Counted from the first letter of the stretch, positions 54,665 through 63,342 are shown. The stretch is DNA of 64,000 bases from Cohnella sp. OV330 (GCF_900112065.1 NZ_FOKE01000008.1:124001-188000); one strand, 5' to 3'. Notes: generated from the sequence alone by a model not told the origin. Numbers and translations: made by a program.

Positions 54665-56236
54665 GTGATGAGCGACGAACATCTCTCTTCATCAGATCTC
54701 GATCCGAAGAATTGGGATTGGAGCCCCATGTTGAAAGATCGACCGTTCGAGGCTTCGGACGCCGCCAAGCTCGTGCAAATCGGCAATATCGACCGGCAGC
54801 GTGACGCCGAGGAGCTCCGCTGGCTGCTTCAAGGCGTCCGGCGCGAAATCGGATTTTACGATGCCATTTATCCCGACGCACCGTTCGAGCGTGAGTTGGC
54901 GGCTGCCTTCGCGCGGCAGGTGGATAAACTCGACGGTCGAGCGGAATCTTTTATCGAACAACCGGCTGCCTGTACTTGGGACGCTTATTTGACCTTAAAG
55001 TACGAGATCCGCAAGCTATACAAGCAGCTAGGCGGCATCGTATCGGGCAGCGACTGGCAGACGCCCGGCAAGCAATCTCACGCGGGGCGGCAGACGCTCG
55101 CCGACGAAGCGGGCTTCGCGCAAGAGGAAGAGGGAACCTACCAGCGCTGTTACGGCAGCGAGGCGGTAAAAGAATACGAGGATGCCGCGATGCGAGCATT
55201 CTACGGCATTCCCGACCGGTTAAGGAGCCGCAGCTCGCTCTTGTTGACGACATCCGGCATGAAAGCGTTGGAGCTCGCCATCGCAGCTTATCGATCGTTT
55301 GCGGGCGAGCGTCTGCCTTGCGTCCTCCAGTCCGGCTTCTACGGCGAAGGCATCGAACTCGCACGCACGCTGCTGGACGACGTCCAGGAAGCAGGTCCGG
55401 ACGACATTTACGCGATACTTGAGACGTCTCAGCCTGTCGGCTGTTTGATCGTCGATCCCGGACAATGCTGGCCGATCAAGCCGCCGGTCGACCTGCGAAG
55501 GCTATTCGATTGTTTACGTCGTCACCGGCCGTACAGGCAAGAGCTTCTGTTCGTCATCGTGGACAGGACGCTCACCGGCATCGCCAACCCGATGTTCGAG
55601 CGATATGCGGACAGCTTGCCTTCGCATATCATTCTTGTGAGCGTAGAGAGCGGGATCAAGTATTTACAGTATGGCTTCGACCTTGCCAATGTCGGCTATC
55701 TGGTCGCCAGCGGGCAACCGATGGCAGAGGAGACGCATCGATCCCGCTGGATCGACCTGCTGTCCATTATCGATGCCGGCGCCAGCCCGCTTGACGTCCG
55801 TCAGCTGCCGGCTCCCGACTTCGCTACGGTCTCAGCGCGACTCGTCCGCCTAAATCGAAACGCGCACTGGCTGAACGCGTTTTTGCAATATCTTCAAACC
55901 CAAGGCAGGATCAAGGATTTTAATTTATCCGTAAAAGCTTCGGACGAGTATTTGCTCGAGGGACAGCATTGGATCGGCACCGTATTCTACATCAGGCTGC
56001 ATGGAGAGCTATCCGAGCAGGCTTATCAGAATCGCATCGATGCTTGCGCCGCTGCGGCACCGTCCGGCATGCATCTGATCTCAGGAGGCAGCTTCGGTTT
56101 CGATTCGCTCAGGCTGAACGCGATTCACGGAGATGCGCCCGAGGAAAACGCGCTCCGGCTATCGGCCGGCAGAGCGCCGCTCGATCAGCTGATGGCGTCC
56201 ATGCGCGTTCTCGCCGAACTGCTATTGCATCCTTAA
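54665..56236 (+). CDS. Divergent PLP-dependent enzyme of the Cys/Met-metabolism fold
   Basis: 523 residues, longer than typical (~390). An N-terminal helical extension (~1-150) with no recognised domain precedes a fold-type-I core: LLTTSGMKALELAIAAY (cofactor-phosphate turn), CLIVDPGQCWPIKPPVDLRRLF, FVIVDRTLTG (Asp to the pyridine N) and K332 in SVESGIKYLQYGFDLANVGYLVA. The last mirrors SxTKYxxGHxDxxxG of cystathionine gamma-synthases. Reaction unknown; it may act in specialised metabolism. GTG 54665 or ATG 54668 could be the start; GGAGGG precedes both. Confidence 0.75.
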   Translation: MMSDEHLSSSDLDPKNWDWSPMLKDRPFEASDAAKLVQIGNIDRQRDAEELRWLLQGVRREIGFYDAIYPDAPFERELAAAFARQVDKLDGRAESFIEQPAACTWDAYLTLKYEIRKLYKQLGGIVSGSDWQTPGKQSHAGRQTLADEAGFAQEEEGTYQRCYGSEAVKEYEDAAMRAFYGIPDRLRSRSSLLLTTSGMKALELAIAAYRSFAGERLPCVLQSGFYGEGIELARTLLDDVQEAGPDDIYAILETSQPVGCLIVDPGQCWPIKPPVDLRRLFDCLRRHRPYRQELLFVIVDRTLTGIANPMFERYADSLPSHIILVSVESGIKYLQYGFDLANVGYLVASGQPMAEETHRSRWIDLLSIIDAGASPLDVRQLPAPDFATVSARLVRLNRNAHWLNAFLQYLQTQGRIKDFNLSVKASDEYLLEGQHWIGTVFYIRLHGELSEQAYQNRIDACAAAAPSGMHLISGGSFGFDSLRLNAIHGDAPEENALRLSAGRAPLDQLMASMRVLAELLLHP

Positions 56237-56353
56237 GCCGGTGGTCCGTGCATAATAGGCGGAAGTTTGCGAACGATAACCTAAATCCGCTATTGGGATT
56301 CCTGCATACTAGGCTGATTGGCGCAATATGCGCGCCGAGCGGCGCGTCCAAGC

Positions 56354-56382
56354 TTGACATTCGCATACCGTCCTATCAGAAT
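56354..56382 (+). promoter_or_regulatory. Promoter of the YebC-family gene
   Basis: Perfect TTGACA (56354-56359), 17-bp spacer, CAGAAT (56377-56382); start codon 45 bp further on. Confidence 0.55.
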
Positions 56383-56426
56383 ATTGCCTAAGTGGCTTTT
56401 TATATCGATATAAGGCAGGTAGAAGC

Positions 56427-57146
56427 ATGGGACGCAAATGGAACAACATTAAAGAAAAGAAAGCCTCCAAGGACGCGAATACAAGTCGCGTATATGCCAA
56501 GTTCGGCGTCGAGATTTACGTAGCGGCCAAGAAGGGCGAGCCGGATCCGGAAGCGAATCGCGCGCTCAAGGTCGTACTTGAACGTGCGAAGACATACAAC
56601 GTACCCAGAGCGATCATCGACAGGGCGCTCGACAAAGCGAAGGGATCGTCAGAGGAGAGCTACTCCGAGCTGAGATACGAAGGCTTCGGTCCTAGCGGTT
56701 CGATGGTGATCGTCGATGCCCTCACGAACAACGTCAACCGAACGGCTTCGGCCGTCCGCGCGGCGTTCAGCAAGAACGGCGGCAACATGGGCGTGAACGG
56801 TTCCGTCGCCTATATGTTCGACGCATCCGCGGTTATCGGCGTCTCCGGCAAGACCGCTGACGAGGTGATCGACTTGATGCTCGAAGCGGACGTCGACGTC
56901 CGCGACGTCGTCGAAGAAGACGATACCGTCATCGTTTACGCCGATCCCGAACAGTTCCATGCCGTGCAGGAGGCGTTCAAGCAAGCCGGCATCTCCGAAT
57001 TTGCCGTCGCCGAGCTCTCGATGATCCCGCAGAACTACGTGACGCTGACCGAAGACGCGCAGGCACAATTCGAGAAAATGCTTGATGCGATCGAAGATCT
57101 CGAAGACGTTCAGCAGGTTTATCATAATGTCGATACCGAAGAGTGA
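56427..57146 (+). CDS. YebC/PmpR family protein (YeeI/YeeN branch)
   Basis: 239 residues. N-terminus MGRKWNNIKEKKASKDANTSRVYAKFGVEIYVAAKKGEPDPEANRALKVVLERAK is diagnostic; the next blocks are YEGFGPSGSMVIVDALTNNVNRTASAVRAAFSKNGGNMG and ELSMIPQNYVTL. This starting KWNNIKEKK (instead of KWANIKHRK) marks the YeeN/YeeI branch. YebC proteins were described as regulators; later work on YebC/YeeN links them to translation of proline-rich stretches. SD before the ATG is weak. Monocistronic with own promoter and terminator. Confidence 0.92.
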   Translation: MGRKWNNIKEKKASKDANTSRVYAKFGVEIYVAAKKGEPDPEANRALKVVLERAKTYNVPRAIIDRALDKAKGSSEESYSELRYEGFGPSGSMVIVDALTNNVNRTASAVRAAFSKNGGNMGVNGSVAYMFDASAVIGVSGKTADEVIDLMLEADVDVRDVVEEDDTVIVYADPEQFHAVQEAFKQAGISEFAVAELSMIPQNYVTLTEDAQAQFEKMLDAIEDLEDVQQVYHNVDTEE

Positions 57147-57162
57147 ACATCGTTAAAGCCTA

Positions 57163-57190
57163 AACCCGCGCAAGCGGGTTTTATTTATTT
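57163..57190 (+). terminator. Rho-independent terminator after the YebC-family gene
   Basis: 8-bp stem 57163-57170/57175-57182, GCAA tetraloop, T-rich tail. Confidence 0.85.
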
Positions 57191-57292
57191 CCGCTGCCGG
57201 CAGCCTGCGTTTTCTCGTTTGTCGCTACGGTACGCAACTCCCCATTTCACAGATTAGCACGATAATCCCCTTCGAACAGGGAAAACAGAGAT

Positions 57293-57321
57293 TTGCGCTC
57301 CGTGGAATAAAAAGGTACAAT
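57293..57321 (+). promoter_or_regulatory. Promoter of the IS1595-like transposase gene
   Basis: TTGCGC (57293-57298), 17-bp spacer, TACAAT (57316-57321); start at 57358. Confidence 0.5.
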
Positions 57322-57357
57322 GGGAACATATGATCTTGTTTGGGCGGGGGGAATAGG

Positions 57358-58296
57358 ATGAGCGTTTCAAACCGTTTGTGCGAGCAGGCGCCGACTTTTT
57401 GCGAAGAAGATTGCGAGACTGCCCTTTTTCGTGCGAAGTGGCCTGACGGCTTTCGTTGTCCGCGTTGCGGGGGACTCGACTTTTATCGAATTGTTTCCCG
57501 CGGCCGCCGGTTGTTTGAGTGCAGCTCATGCGCCCGTCAAACTTCGCTCACGGCGGGTACGATTTTAGAAGGCACCCGTACGCCGCTCGTCAAATGGTTT
57601 CAAGCGTCGTATCTGATGCAGACAGGTATCTCGGCTAAGCTGTTGGCGGAGCTTATCCAGGTTACTTACAAGACGGCTTGGCTCATCAATCACAAGCTTC
57701 GCTACGCGATCCAAGTGCACGACGAAGGCCGTCTCCTTGCGGGGGATCTTCAACTGTTGGGGGATTTTTACGCGCGGCCGGCGACGAACAGACCGTCAGA
57801 TCCGTTAACTTACCGGGATGAACCGGCCGTTGCGGGCGCTTCGATCGATGCGGAGAGCGGTGGGCTTGCGGAGGTTAAAATTAAAAGATTGTCCGCGAGG
57901 TCATTCAATCGTCGTACGTTCGACGTCGATTCGTTCGGCGCGTTTTTATGGCGGCATGCGGTGGACGACCGTGCAGGATATCGGCGCATCGAGATCGTCA
58001 AAGCGTCGGGAAGCGCCGGCGTGACGGAGCTGGGAGCAGTATGGCGCGGCGCCATCCGTTGGCTGGCGCGGACGTTCGGAGGCATCGGGCCTAAGCATCT
58101 ACAGGCCTATTTGGACGAATACTGCTTTCGCATGAACGTAAAGACGGACGGCTATAATACGTTGCTGTCCCTCTGCGGCCGGATCGGCACCATTACGCAA
58201 CCCGAGCTCGTGCGCAAGAGGCTCGGCGTCCGCTCCGTCCGTTTTACCGGTCTAAAGCATTCTGCGCAGCTGTCTCGTTCGCTCTGCGTTTCTTGA
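57358..58296 (+). CDS. IS1595/ISXO2-like transposase-related protein, catalytic core degenerate
   Basis: 312 residues. The N-terminal zinc ribbon (CPRCGG...CSSC, ~35-65), the linker RTPLVKWFQASYLMQTGISAKLLAELIQVTYKTAWLINHKLR, and the closing HLQAYLDEYCFRMN are those of IS1595-family transposases. The middle differs: DETYxGG, the second Asp and the HxxFSNLKRW block are not recognisable, and the segment between them is shortened. The gene is intact, with SD (GGGGGG), start at 57358 and promoter. No terminal inverted repeats or target duplication seen. Likely a remnant or domesticated derivative. Confidence 0.7.
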   Translation: MSVSNRLCEQAPTFCEEDCETALFRAKWPDGFRCPRCGGLDFYRIVSRGRRLFECSSCARQTSLTAGTILEGTRTPLVKWFQASYLMQTGISAKLLAELIQVTYKTAWLINHKLRYAIQVHDEGRLLAGDLQLLGDFYARPATNRPSDPLTYRDEPAVAGASIDAESGGLAEVKIKRLSARSFNRRTFDVDSFGAFLWRHAVDDRAGYRRIEIVKASGSAGVTELGAVWRGAIRWLARTFGGIGPKHLQAYLDEYCFRMNVKTDGYNTLLSLCGRIGTITQPELVRKRLGVRSVRFTGLKHSAQLSRSLCVS

Positions 58297-58605
58297 TCTA
58301 GGACCGAGTTTCGTCTTTCATGTACCTTTGCTATCCTTATCGACTTGCGATTTTGAGTAACGCATTAGTCGCCACCGGCAGAAGCGGAAACAGAAGCGGC
58401 GAACAATCGCTTTTTCATTCATCCTGTGCGAAGGGGATATCGTTAAAATGCGAGAAAAAGCGTGTATTTGTCCTGGATTTAAACGAAATTCACGCGCTAA
58501 GCGAACGCAGAATGATTTCTAATAGGGTGGTTAGTGTGATAGACTCCAATAGAAGATGGGCGCGGGCGGAATGATATCGCTTATGCGCCATTGGGAGTGT
58601 CATGC
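58297..58605. other. Intergenic region before the membrane glycosyltransferase
   Basis: No convincing gene: an 84-codon frame (58320-58574) lacks an SD and looks random. No terminator after the transposase-like gene and no clear promoter hexamer pair. Composition is lower in GC than the surroundings. Confidence 0.5.
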
Positions 58606-60054
58606 ATGTATGGAGCGCGATTGTTTCTGACTATTGGAAGCTTGTTTATGGCGGTTGTTTTTATATCGTCGTTCATATTTACGGTAGATGCCTACGGTTC
58701 TTTTGCGCAGACGCTTGCATCGACCGTTTGTTGCGCACTTGTAGCTTTGCTGATCGCGCATGTGCTGAACCGGCGGCTGGGGCGAAGGACGTTTCTCGTT
58801 TTGCTCGCCGTGGCCGGTCTGGGCGTTCGGATCGGATGGATTTGGTTTAACAATATGGTGCCCCGCTCTGATTTCCTGTTTTTGTATGAAGCGGCGCGCG
58901 AGGCTGCGGCAGGAAAATTCGGATTTGCGGATTCGGCTTATTTTACGAGTTTTCCCTATCAGCTCGGCTTTACGATGTACGAGGCCGCGATCATTCGCCT
59001 ATTCGGCGATTCTATATTCGTTTTAAAGGTTATTGGCGCTCTGTTTAATATGGGAACCGCCGTTATCCTTTATTTTACGGGGGCTCGTTTATTCAACGAG
59101 ACTTGCGGGAGAATCGCGGCGTGTTTTTACGCTTTTTATTTGCCGAATATTTTGATGTGTTCCGTGCTTACGAATCAGCACCTGTCCGTGTTTTTGTTTT
59201 TCCTGGGATGCTCGCTCTTATTGAAACGCAGAGGATCGCTGCTGTCGTGGTTGTGGGCGGGGCTCGCGATCGGAATCGGTCAATTGATCCGGCCGATCGG
59301 CGTGGTTTATCTGACTGGCATCGCACTGTTCGCTATGCTAGAGGTGTGGAAAAAGCTGCGCGAGGGAAGAAGGCGGAAAGCTTGGCGGCAAGCGGGCATG
59401 CTGCTCGCCATGATCGGGATCTATGCCGCGATTCAATGGTCCGCGAACGCATCGCTTCAGAACGCGGGTATTACGCAACGCGCCTTGTCGGATGGAGATA
59501 AGTATTGGAAGTTCATGGTAGGGCTTAATGCGGACGCCAATGGCGGTTGGAACAAAGAGGACGCCCAATATGCCAACGGCTTTGCGTTCGGCGACGAACG
59601 GCATGATGCGGAGCTTCAGCGAATCAAGGAAAGGCTTGAAAACAAAACGCAAGTGGCGGCGTTGATGGGCAGGAAGCTGGCGCTGATGTGGGGCAGCGGG
59701 GACTCGTCGGCCTATTGGAGCCTTGAAGGGTCCGGTCACAGCCAGCTTGAGCGTTCGCTTAGCATGGCCGAACGACCGCAATACGTCGTGTTTTGCGGCT
59801 TTGCGCTGTTTGCGTTACTTGCGCTTTGGAGAGCCGGCATGTACAGAGGGCCTCTGCTGTATATCTTGCTGCTGCTAATCTATGCGGGCGCGCACCTGGC
59901 GATCGAGATTCAGACGCGCTATCGGCTCGATTTGCTCCCGGCGGTCATGCTGCTCGTAAGTTATGGCGTCTGGCAGACTTACGGCTCGTTACGAAAGGCA
60001 GCGGCGTCTTTCGGTGAAACGTCCAAAGATACTGCAGGCGGATTTGGGGCTTGA
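58606..60054 (+). CDS. Integral-membrane glycosyltransferase, GT39/PMT-like
   Basis: 482 residues, 10-12 membrane helices. The first loop after helix 2-3 holds PRSDFLFLYEAAREAAAGKFGFADSAYFTSFPYQLGFTMYEAAIIRLFG, typical of polyprenyl-phosphate-sugar-dependent transferases (GT39/ArnT/PMT type), with the likely catalytic Asp in this loop. Later loops carry RYRLDLLP. It would transfer a lipid-linked sugar to a surface acceptor outside the membrane. ATG 58606 is chosen for GGGAGTG upstream; an ATG at 58602 is out of frame. Monocistronic; terminator follows. Confidence 0.8.
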   Translation: MYGARLFLTIGSLFMAVVFISSFIFTVDAYGSFAQTLASTVCCALVALLIAHVLNRRLGRRTFLVLLAVAGLGVRIGWIWFNNMVPRSDFLFLYEAAREAAAGKFGFADSAYFTSFPYQLGFTMYEAAIIRLFGDSIFVLKVIGALFNMGTAVILYFTGARLFNETCGRIAACFYAFYLPNILMCSVLTNQHLSVFLFFLGCSLLLKRRGSLLSWLWAGLAIGIGQLIRPIGVVYLTGIALFAMLEVWKKLREGRRRKAWRQAGMLLAMIGIYAAIQWSANASLQNAGITQRALSDGDKYWKFMVGLNADANGGWNKEDAQYANGFAFGDERHDAELQRIKERLENKTQVAALMGRKLALMWGSGDSSAYWSLEGSGHSQLERSLSMAERPQYVVFCGFALFALLALWRAGMYRGPLLYILLLLIYAGAHLAIEIQTRYRLDLLPAVMLLVSYGVWQTYGSLRKAAASFGETSKDTAGGFGA

Positions 60055-60058
60055 AAGA

Positions 60059-60091
60059 AAAGAGCATGGCAATTAGCCATGCTCTTTTTTT
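60059..60091. terminator. Terminator between convergent GT39-like and DUF1796 genes
   Basis: 10-bp perfect stem 60061-60070/60076-60085, AATTA loop, T run 60084-60091, A tract on the left side. Confidence 0.85.
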
Positions 60092-60096
60092 CGCGC

Positions 60097-60735
60097 TCAG
60101 TCAAGTTCCCGATAGCATATGTCGCTCAGCATATAGCTCCAGTAATCATGGTTGCCGTTCCAGACGGATTCATGGTCTCCCGGCAGCTCCACCGAACAAA
60201 CGCGTGCAAGCGGCCAGTCGGTCTCCTTGAGCGTCTTCGTGCTCGTCTCGCTTACGTGGAGCAGGTTGTAATCGTGCGAGACGAATTCATCGAGCGTATC
60301 CCGCAGCTCCTTGACTTCATCGAAGGTGCCTCCGCACCGGACGAATAGTAGGCGTTTGCCGTTAGCTGCGCGCTCCAGCAGCCTTGCCCGCTGGCGATCG
60401 TACTTCGTCTTGACGTAGGCATACATCTCAAGATTAACGGGATCGTTTTGATGCGCGAAAAAGTCGTGATTGGAGATTACGTTATAGGCGGTTTCTTTGA
60501 CAAGATGGTGGGTACCGCCGAACGTATGCTCGAATCGTAAATGGCCGCGCTCCATGAAGCCCTCGCCGCGGTTGCGCAAGAACCGGCTGATGTCGGGCAG
60601 CGTATAGGAGGCGACAAAATCGATCGGGCCGGCGAAAGGCCGCAGTCCGTTTCGTTCCAGCTGAATTGCGGTCAAGCACAGCCAACCTAGACTAAATATA
60701 CCATCGTAATCACCCTTGATATCGGCTAGCCGCAT
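60097..60735 (-). CDS. DUF1796 protein (putative papain-like cysteine peptidase), copy B
   Basis: 212 residues, exactly the length of copy A (46077-46715), and aligns without a gap. C20 (FSLGWLC), H90 (SNHDFF) and C134 (FVRCGG) are conserved. The first 20 residues are the same except residue 18 (Trp vs Glu). ATG 60735 has GGAGGA at good spacing. It lies divergent from the small beta-sandwich gene copy B (60924). Function in the family unproven; the catalytic role of C20/H90 is inferred. Confidence 0.8.
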   Translation of the reverse strand: MRLADIKGDYDGIFSLGWLCLTAIQLERNGLRPFAGPIDFVASYTLPDISRFLRNRGEGFMERGHLRFEHTFGGTHHLVKETAYNVISNHDFFAHQNDPVNLEMYAYVKTKYDRQRARLLERAANGKRLLFVRCGGTFDEVKELRDTLDEFVSHDYNLLHVSETSTKTLKETDWPLARVCSVELPGDHESVWNGNHDYWSYMLSDICYRELD

Positions 60736-60923
60736 GCCGATTCCTCCTTCGGAACGTCGCCCTCTCCTAACAGTGAATGCCGGATGAAGTCTTATGGTAT
60801 GGATGAAAGGAAGGGGAAGAAAGCCGCTTGTAAAGGATACTGTCGTTTTTGCAGCCCTGTCCATCGCCATAACGAATTCATAACTTGAAGGGAAGGGGAG
60901 AAGGGTTTCAGGGGAGGTGCGAT

Positions 60924-61307
60924 ATGAAGCAAAGGGTAGAAAGCGGCGCCGCGAAGGACAGCTTTCCGAGTTTCGCCGTGCAGGACGAAATCGTCCTGAC
61001 CGCGGTGCAGGTGCAGCAAGTGGAGCCGACGGACGAGATCAGGATCGGCATCGAGATCGGATGGGACAATTCAGGCGTTTGGGACATGGGAGAGCTCGAG
61101 ATCATGCTTCGAAAAGGAGGGCCGGACGGGGAAGTCGTGGAATGGTCGCTAGAGTCGTGCTTCGCGAGCGCCTTAACGAAGCTCACATACAAGGCGGTCG
61201 GGGGCGAACGATCGCAGACGTTCTATTTAACCGTGCGTTCGCCGCATGGGCGCGCGGTCATTAGGGGGCCTTATTGGCTGAAAGCAAGCGTCCGCGACGT
61301 TCGCTAA
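60924..61307 (+). CDS. Small beta-sandwich protein, copy B
   Basis: 127 residues, paralogue of 48351-48731. Shared blocks include SFPSF, DEIVLTAV, EIGWDNSG, DMGELEIML, VEWSLESCFASALTKL and GPYW. Soluble, no signal peptide, one conserved Cys (in ESCF). ATG 60924 follows GGGGAGGTG; an in-frame upstream ATG (60885) has no SD. Converges with an MFS gene. Unknown family; its repeated association with DUF1796 suggests the two work together (inference). Confidence 0.75.
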   Translation: MKQRVESGAAKDSFPSFAVQDEIVLTAVQVQQVEPTDEIRIGIEIGWDNSGVWDMGELEIMLRKGGPDGEVVEWSLESCFASALTKLTYKAVGGERSQTFYLTVRSPHGRAVIRGPYWLKASVRDVR

Positions 61308-61337
61308 AAAGCCGCCGAACTAAGCGTTCAGCGGCTT
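61304..61337 (-). terminator. Terminator of the DHA2 exporter gene, containing its stop codon
   Basis: On the minus strand a stem AAGCCGC/GCGGCTT with an inner GAAC/GTTC pair is followed by five T. The TAG stop at 61322-61320 is inside the hairpin. Confidence 0.75.
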
Positions 61338-62768
61338 CTCGCGGGCGCTGCGCCTGGCGGACCAGAGCCGCCAGCCGGTCAACAGCGCGCCGACCATGCA
61401 GATGGCCGAAGCGGCAAGAAAAACGACGTGCATGCCGGCGAGAAACAGATCGGAACTTACGGAGCCGAAATCTTTGATTCGGCTCCCGGCTTTCGCGCTC
61501 ATGACGGCGAAGAGCGTCGTCGTGGCCAGCGTGATGCCAGCGACCATGCCGACGTTGCGAATGAGCGCATTGATGCTGCCGGCGATGCCTAGTTGCGTCT
61601 TGGGCACTTTGGACATGACAAGCGAATTGTTCGGCGACTGGAACAAGCCGCTGCCGAGACCCAGGAGCGCCATCCAGGCGCCCGCGAGCGCAATGGAACT
61701 GTCCCCGTCGAGCCTGGACATGCCCAGCTGCGCGACGACGAGTACGATGAGGCCGATGAACGTCAACAGTTCGGAACCGATCTTGTCGGAGAGAGCGCCG
61801 CTTAACGGCGCGACGACAACCATGACGATCGGGAAAAGCATCATGAGCAATCCCGCTTGGGACGGCGTCAAGCCGAGAACGTCCTGAACGTAAAAGGGAG
61901 CGACGATGTTAAAGCAGGAATTAGATACGAAAACGAGAAAACCGCATAAAATGCTGAGCGAAAAGAGCGGATTGCGAAACATCGACAGCTGCAAAAGCGG
62001 CGAAACGGTCCTTTTCTCGAAACGGATAAAATAAACGAACACGATTGCCGATACGACTAGCGACGACATGATCCAAGGCTGGCCGTACCCATATTGCTGC
62101 CCGAGCAGCAGGCCGGCGAACAGCAATAAAATAAAGACGGTGAACAAGGCGCTGCCGGCCGCGTCGATCTTGACTTTGAGCTTGGTGAGGTCCTCGGGAA
62201 GCTTCCGCCAGCCGATCGCGAGCGCTGCGAGTCCGACGGGAACGTTGACCCAAAATATATACTCCCAGCCGAGGCTGGATAAAATAATTCCGCCAAGACT
62301 CGGACCGGCGATAATGCCAAGAGAAACAAAGGTGCCGGTTAGACCCAATGCTTTCCCTCGTTCGCTGCCGGGGAAAATGTCCGTGACGATGCCCTGGCTG
62401 TTCGCCATCGTCATCGATGCGCCGAGCGCTTGGACGAGGCGCGAAGCTACGATCGCCGTCAGGCTGGTGCTGAGTCCGCACAATAAAGAACCGACCGTAA
62501 AGATCATCATGCCTAATCGAAATATTTTAATTTTGCCTATGATGTCGCCGAGCTTCCCGAAGAACAGAATTGCCGCGCAGATCGTCATTAGATAGGCGGT
62601 GACGATCCATTCGGTCTGCGCGACGGGAAGCCGCAGCTCCCGCGAGACGACGGGAAGGGCGATGTTGACGATGCTGCCGTCCAACGTAGCCATGAACGTG
62701 AACAGATTAAGGATGACGAGAATGAGCCAACGGTTTTTCTGGATGATCGGATCGTCCTGGTAAGTCAT
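61320..62768 (-). CDS. MFS multidrug exporter, DHA2 family (14 TM)
   Basis: 482 residues, 14 membrane helices. Signatures: LDGSIVNIALPVV (motif D1 of DHA2), GKLGDIIGKIKIFRLG (motif A) and RLVQALGASMTMANSQGIVTDIFPGSERGKALGLTGTFVSLGIIAGPSLGGII (motif C). Resembles EmrB/QacA-type proton antiporters. Divergent from a MarR repressor with two palindromic operators between them, so drug-inducible control is likely. ATG 62768-62766 has GGAAGG 10 nt upstream; a longer in-frame start at 62810 would place the promoter too far. Confidence 0.9.
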   Translation of the reverse strand: MTYQDDPIIQKNRWLILVILNLFTFMATLDGSIVNIALPVVSRELRLPVAQTEWIVTAYLMTICAAILFFGKLGDIIGKIKIFRLGMMIFTVGSLLCGLSTSLTAIVASRLVQALGASMTMANSQGIVTDIFPGSERGKALGLTGTFVSLGIIAGPSLGGIILSSLGWEYIFWVNVPVGLAALAIGWRKLPEDLTKLKVKIDAAGSALFTVFILLLFAGLLLGQQYGYGQPWIMSSLVVSAIVFVYFIRFEKRTVSPLLQLSMFRNPLFSLSILCGFLVFVSNSCFNIVAPFYVQDVLGLTPSQAGLLMMLFPIVMVVVAPLSGALSDKIGSELLTFIGLIVLVVAQLGMSRLDGDSSIALAGAWMALLGLGSGLFQSPNNSLVMSKVPKTQLGIAGSINALIRNVGMVAGITLATTTLFAVMSAKAGSRIKDFGSVSSDLFLAGMHVVFLAASAICMVGALLTGWRLWSARRSAREKPLNA

Positions 62769-62797
62769 CGAATGCCAACCTTCCTTTTCGTTGCATG

Positions 62798-62811
62798 GTT
62801 GCGAACGCAAC
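62798..62811. promoter_or_regulatory. MarR-type operator 1
   Basis: Palindrome GTTGCG-AA-CGCAAC at 62798-62811, between the exporter start and its presumed promoter. Confidence 0.65.
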
Positions 62812-62842
62812 TAATTTGGGCAAGGCTAGTGTAACTCAATTT

Positions 62843-62858
62843 AGTTGCGACAGCAACT
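62843..62858. promoter_or_regulatory. MarR-type operator 2
   Basis: Palindrome AGTTGC-GACA-GCAACT at 62843-62858. Shares GTTGC/GCAAC arms with operator 1; lies 53 bp before the marR start. Confidence 0.65.
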
Positions 62859-62910
62859 TATATGCGCTAAGCTATGACTATTCGATCGCAACGCCGGAAG
62901 GAGGCCAGAC

Positions 62911-63342
62911 ATGAGACCGTATACGGTAGGCAAGCTCATGTCTTTCATCAACCGCATCGCGCAGCGGGAGTTGGCTGAAAGGCTGAAGCCCCACGGTATC
63001 GGAAGCGGCGGGCAACACAGCTACCTTAAAGCGATCCTGGCGACGCCCGGCATGAATCAGGACAAGCTGACGAGCGTGGTCAAATTCGACAAAGCCACGA
63101 CCACCAGGTGCATCCGGCAACTGGAGGAAGCAGGGTACGTAACGCGTACGGTCGACGAGCAAGACCGGCGGTCGTACAGACTTTATCCGACGGAAGTCGC
63201 TACCGCCTTCGAACCGAAACTGCAAGCGATTTTAGACGATTATAACCGGTTGTTGACGGCCCATTTAACCGCTGAAGAGATCGATGCTTTGCATGCCCTG
63301 CTCCAGAAGATGTATGACGGACTCGATGAGCCGCTGCTTTAA
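62911..63342 (+). CDS. MarR-family transcriptional repressor
   Basis: 143 residues. Winged helix-turn-helix in the middle: SYLKAILATPGMNQDKLTSVVKFDKATTTRCIRQLEEAGYVTRTVDEQDRRSYRLYPTEVA, including the D-x-R-wing motif DEQDRRS. N- and C-terminal helices form the dimer. GGAAGGAGG precedes ATG 62911. Divergent from the DHA2 exporter gene with twin operators in the gap, the standard layout for a ligand-relieved repressor of a drug pump. The ligand is unknown. Confidence 0.92.
   Translation: MRPYTVGKLMSFINRIAQRELAERLKPHGIGSGGQHSYLKAILATPGMNQDKLTSVVKFDKATTTRCIRQLEEAGYVTRTVDEQDRRSYRLYPTEVATAFEPKLQAILDDYNRLLTAHLTAEEIDALHALLQKMYDGLDEPLL

Noticed and set aside
58320..58574. 84-codon frame in the gap before the GT39-like gene
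   Set aside because: No SD, random-looking composition, and no sign of coding bias.
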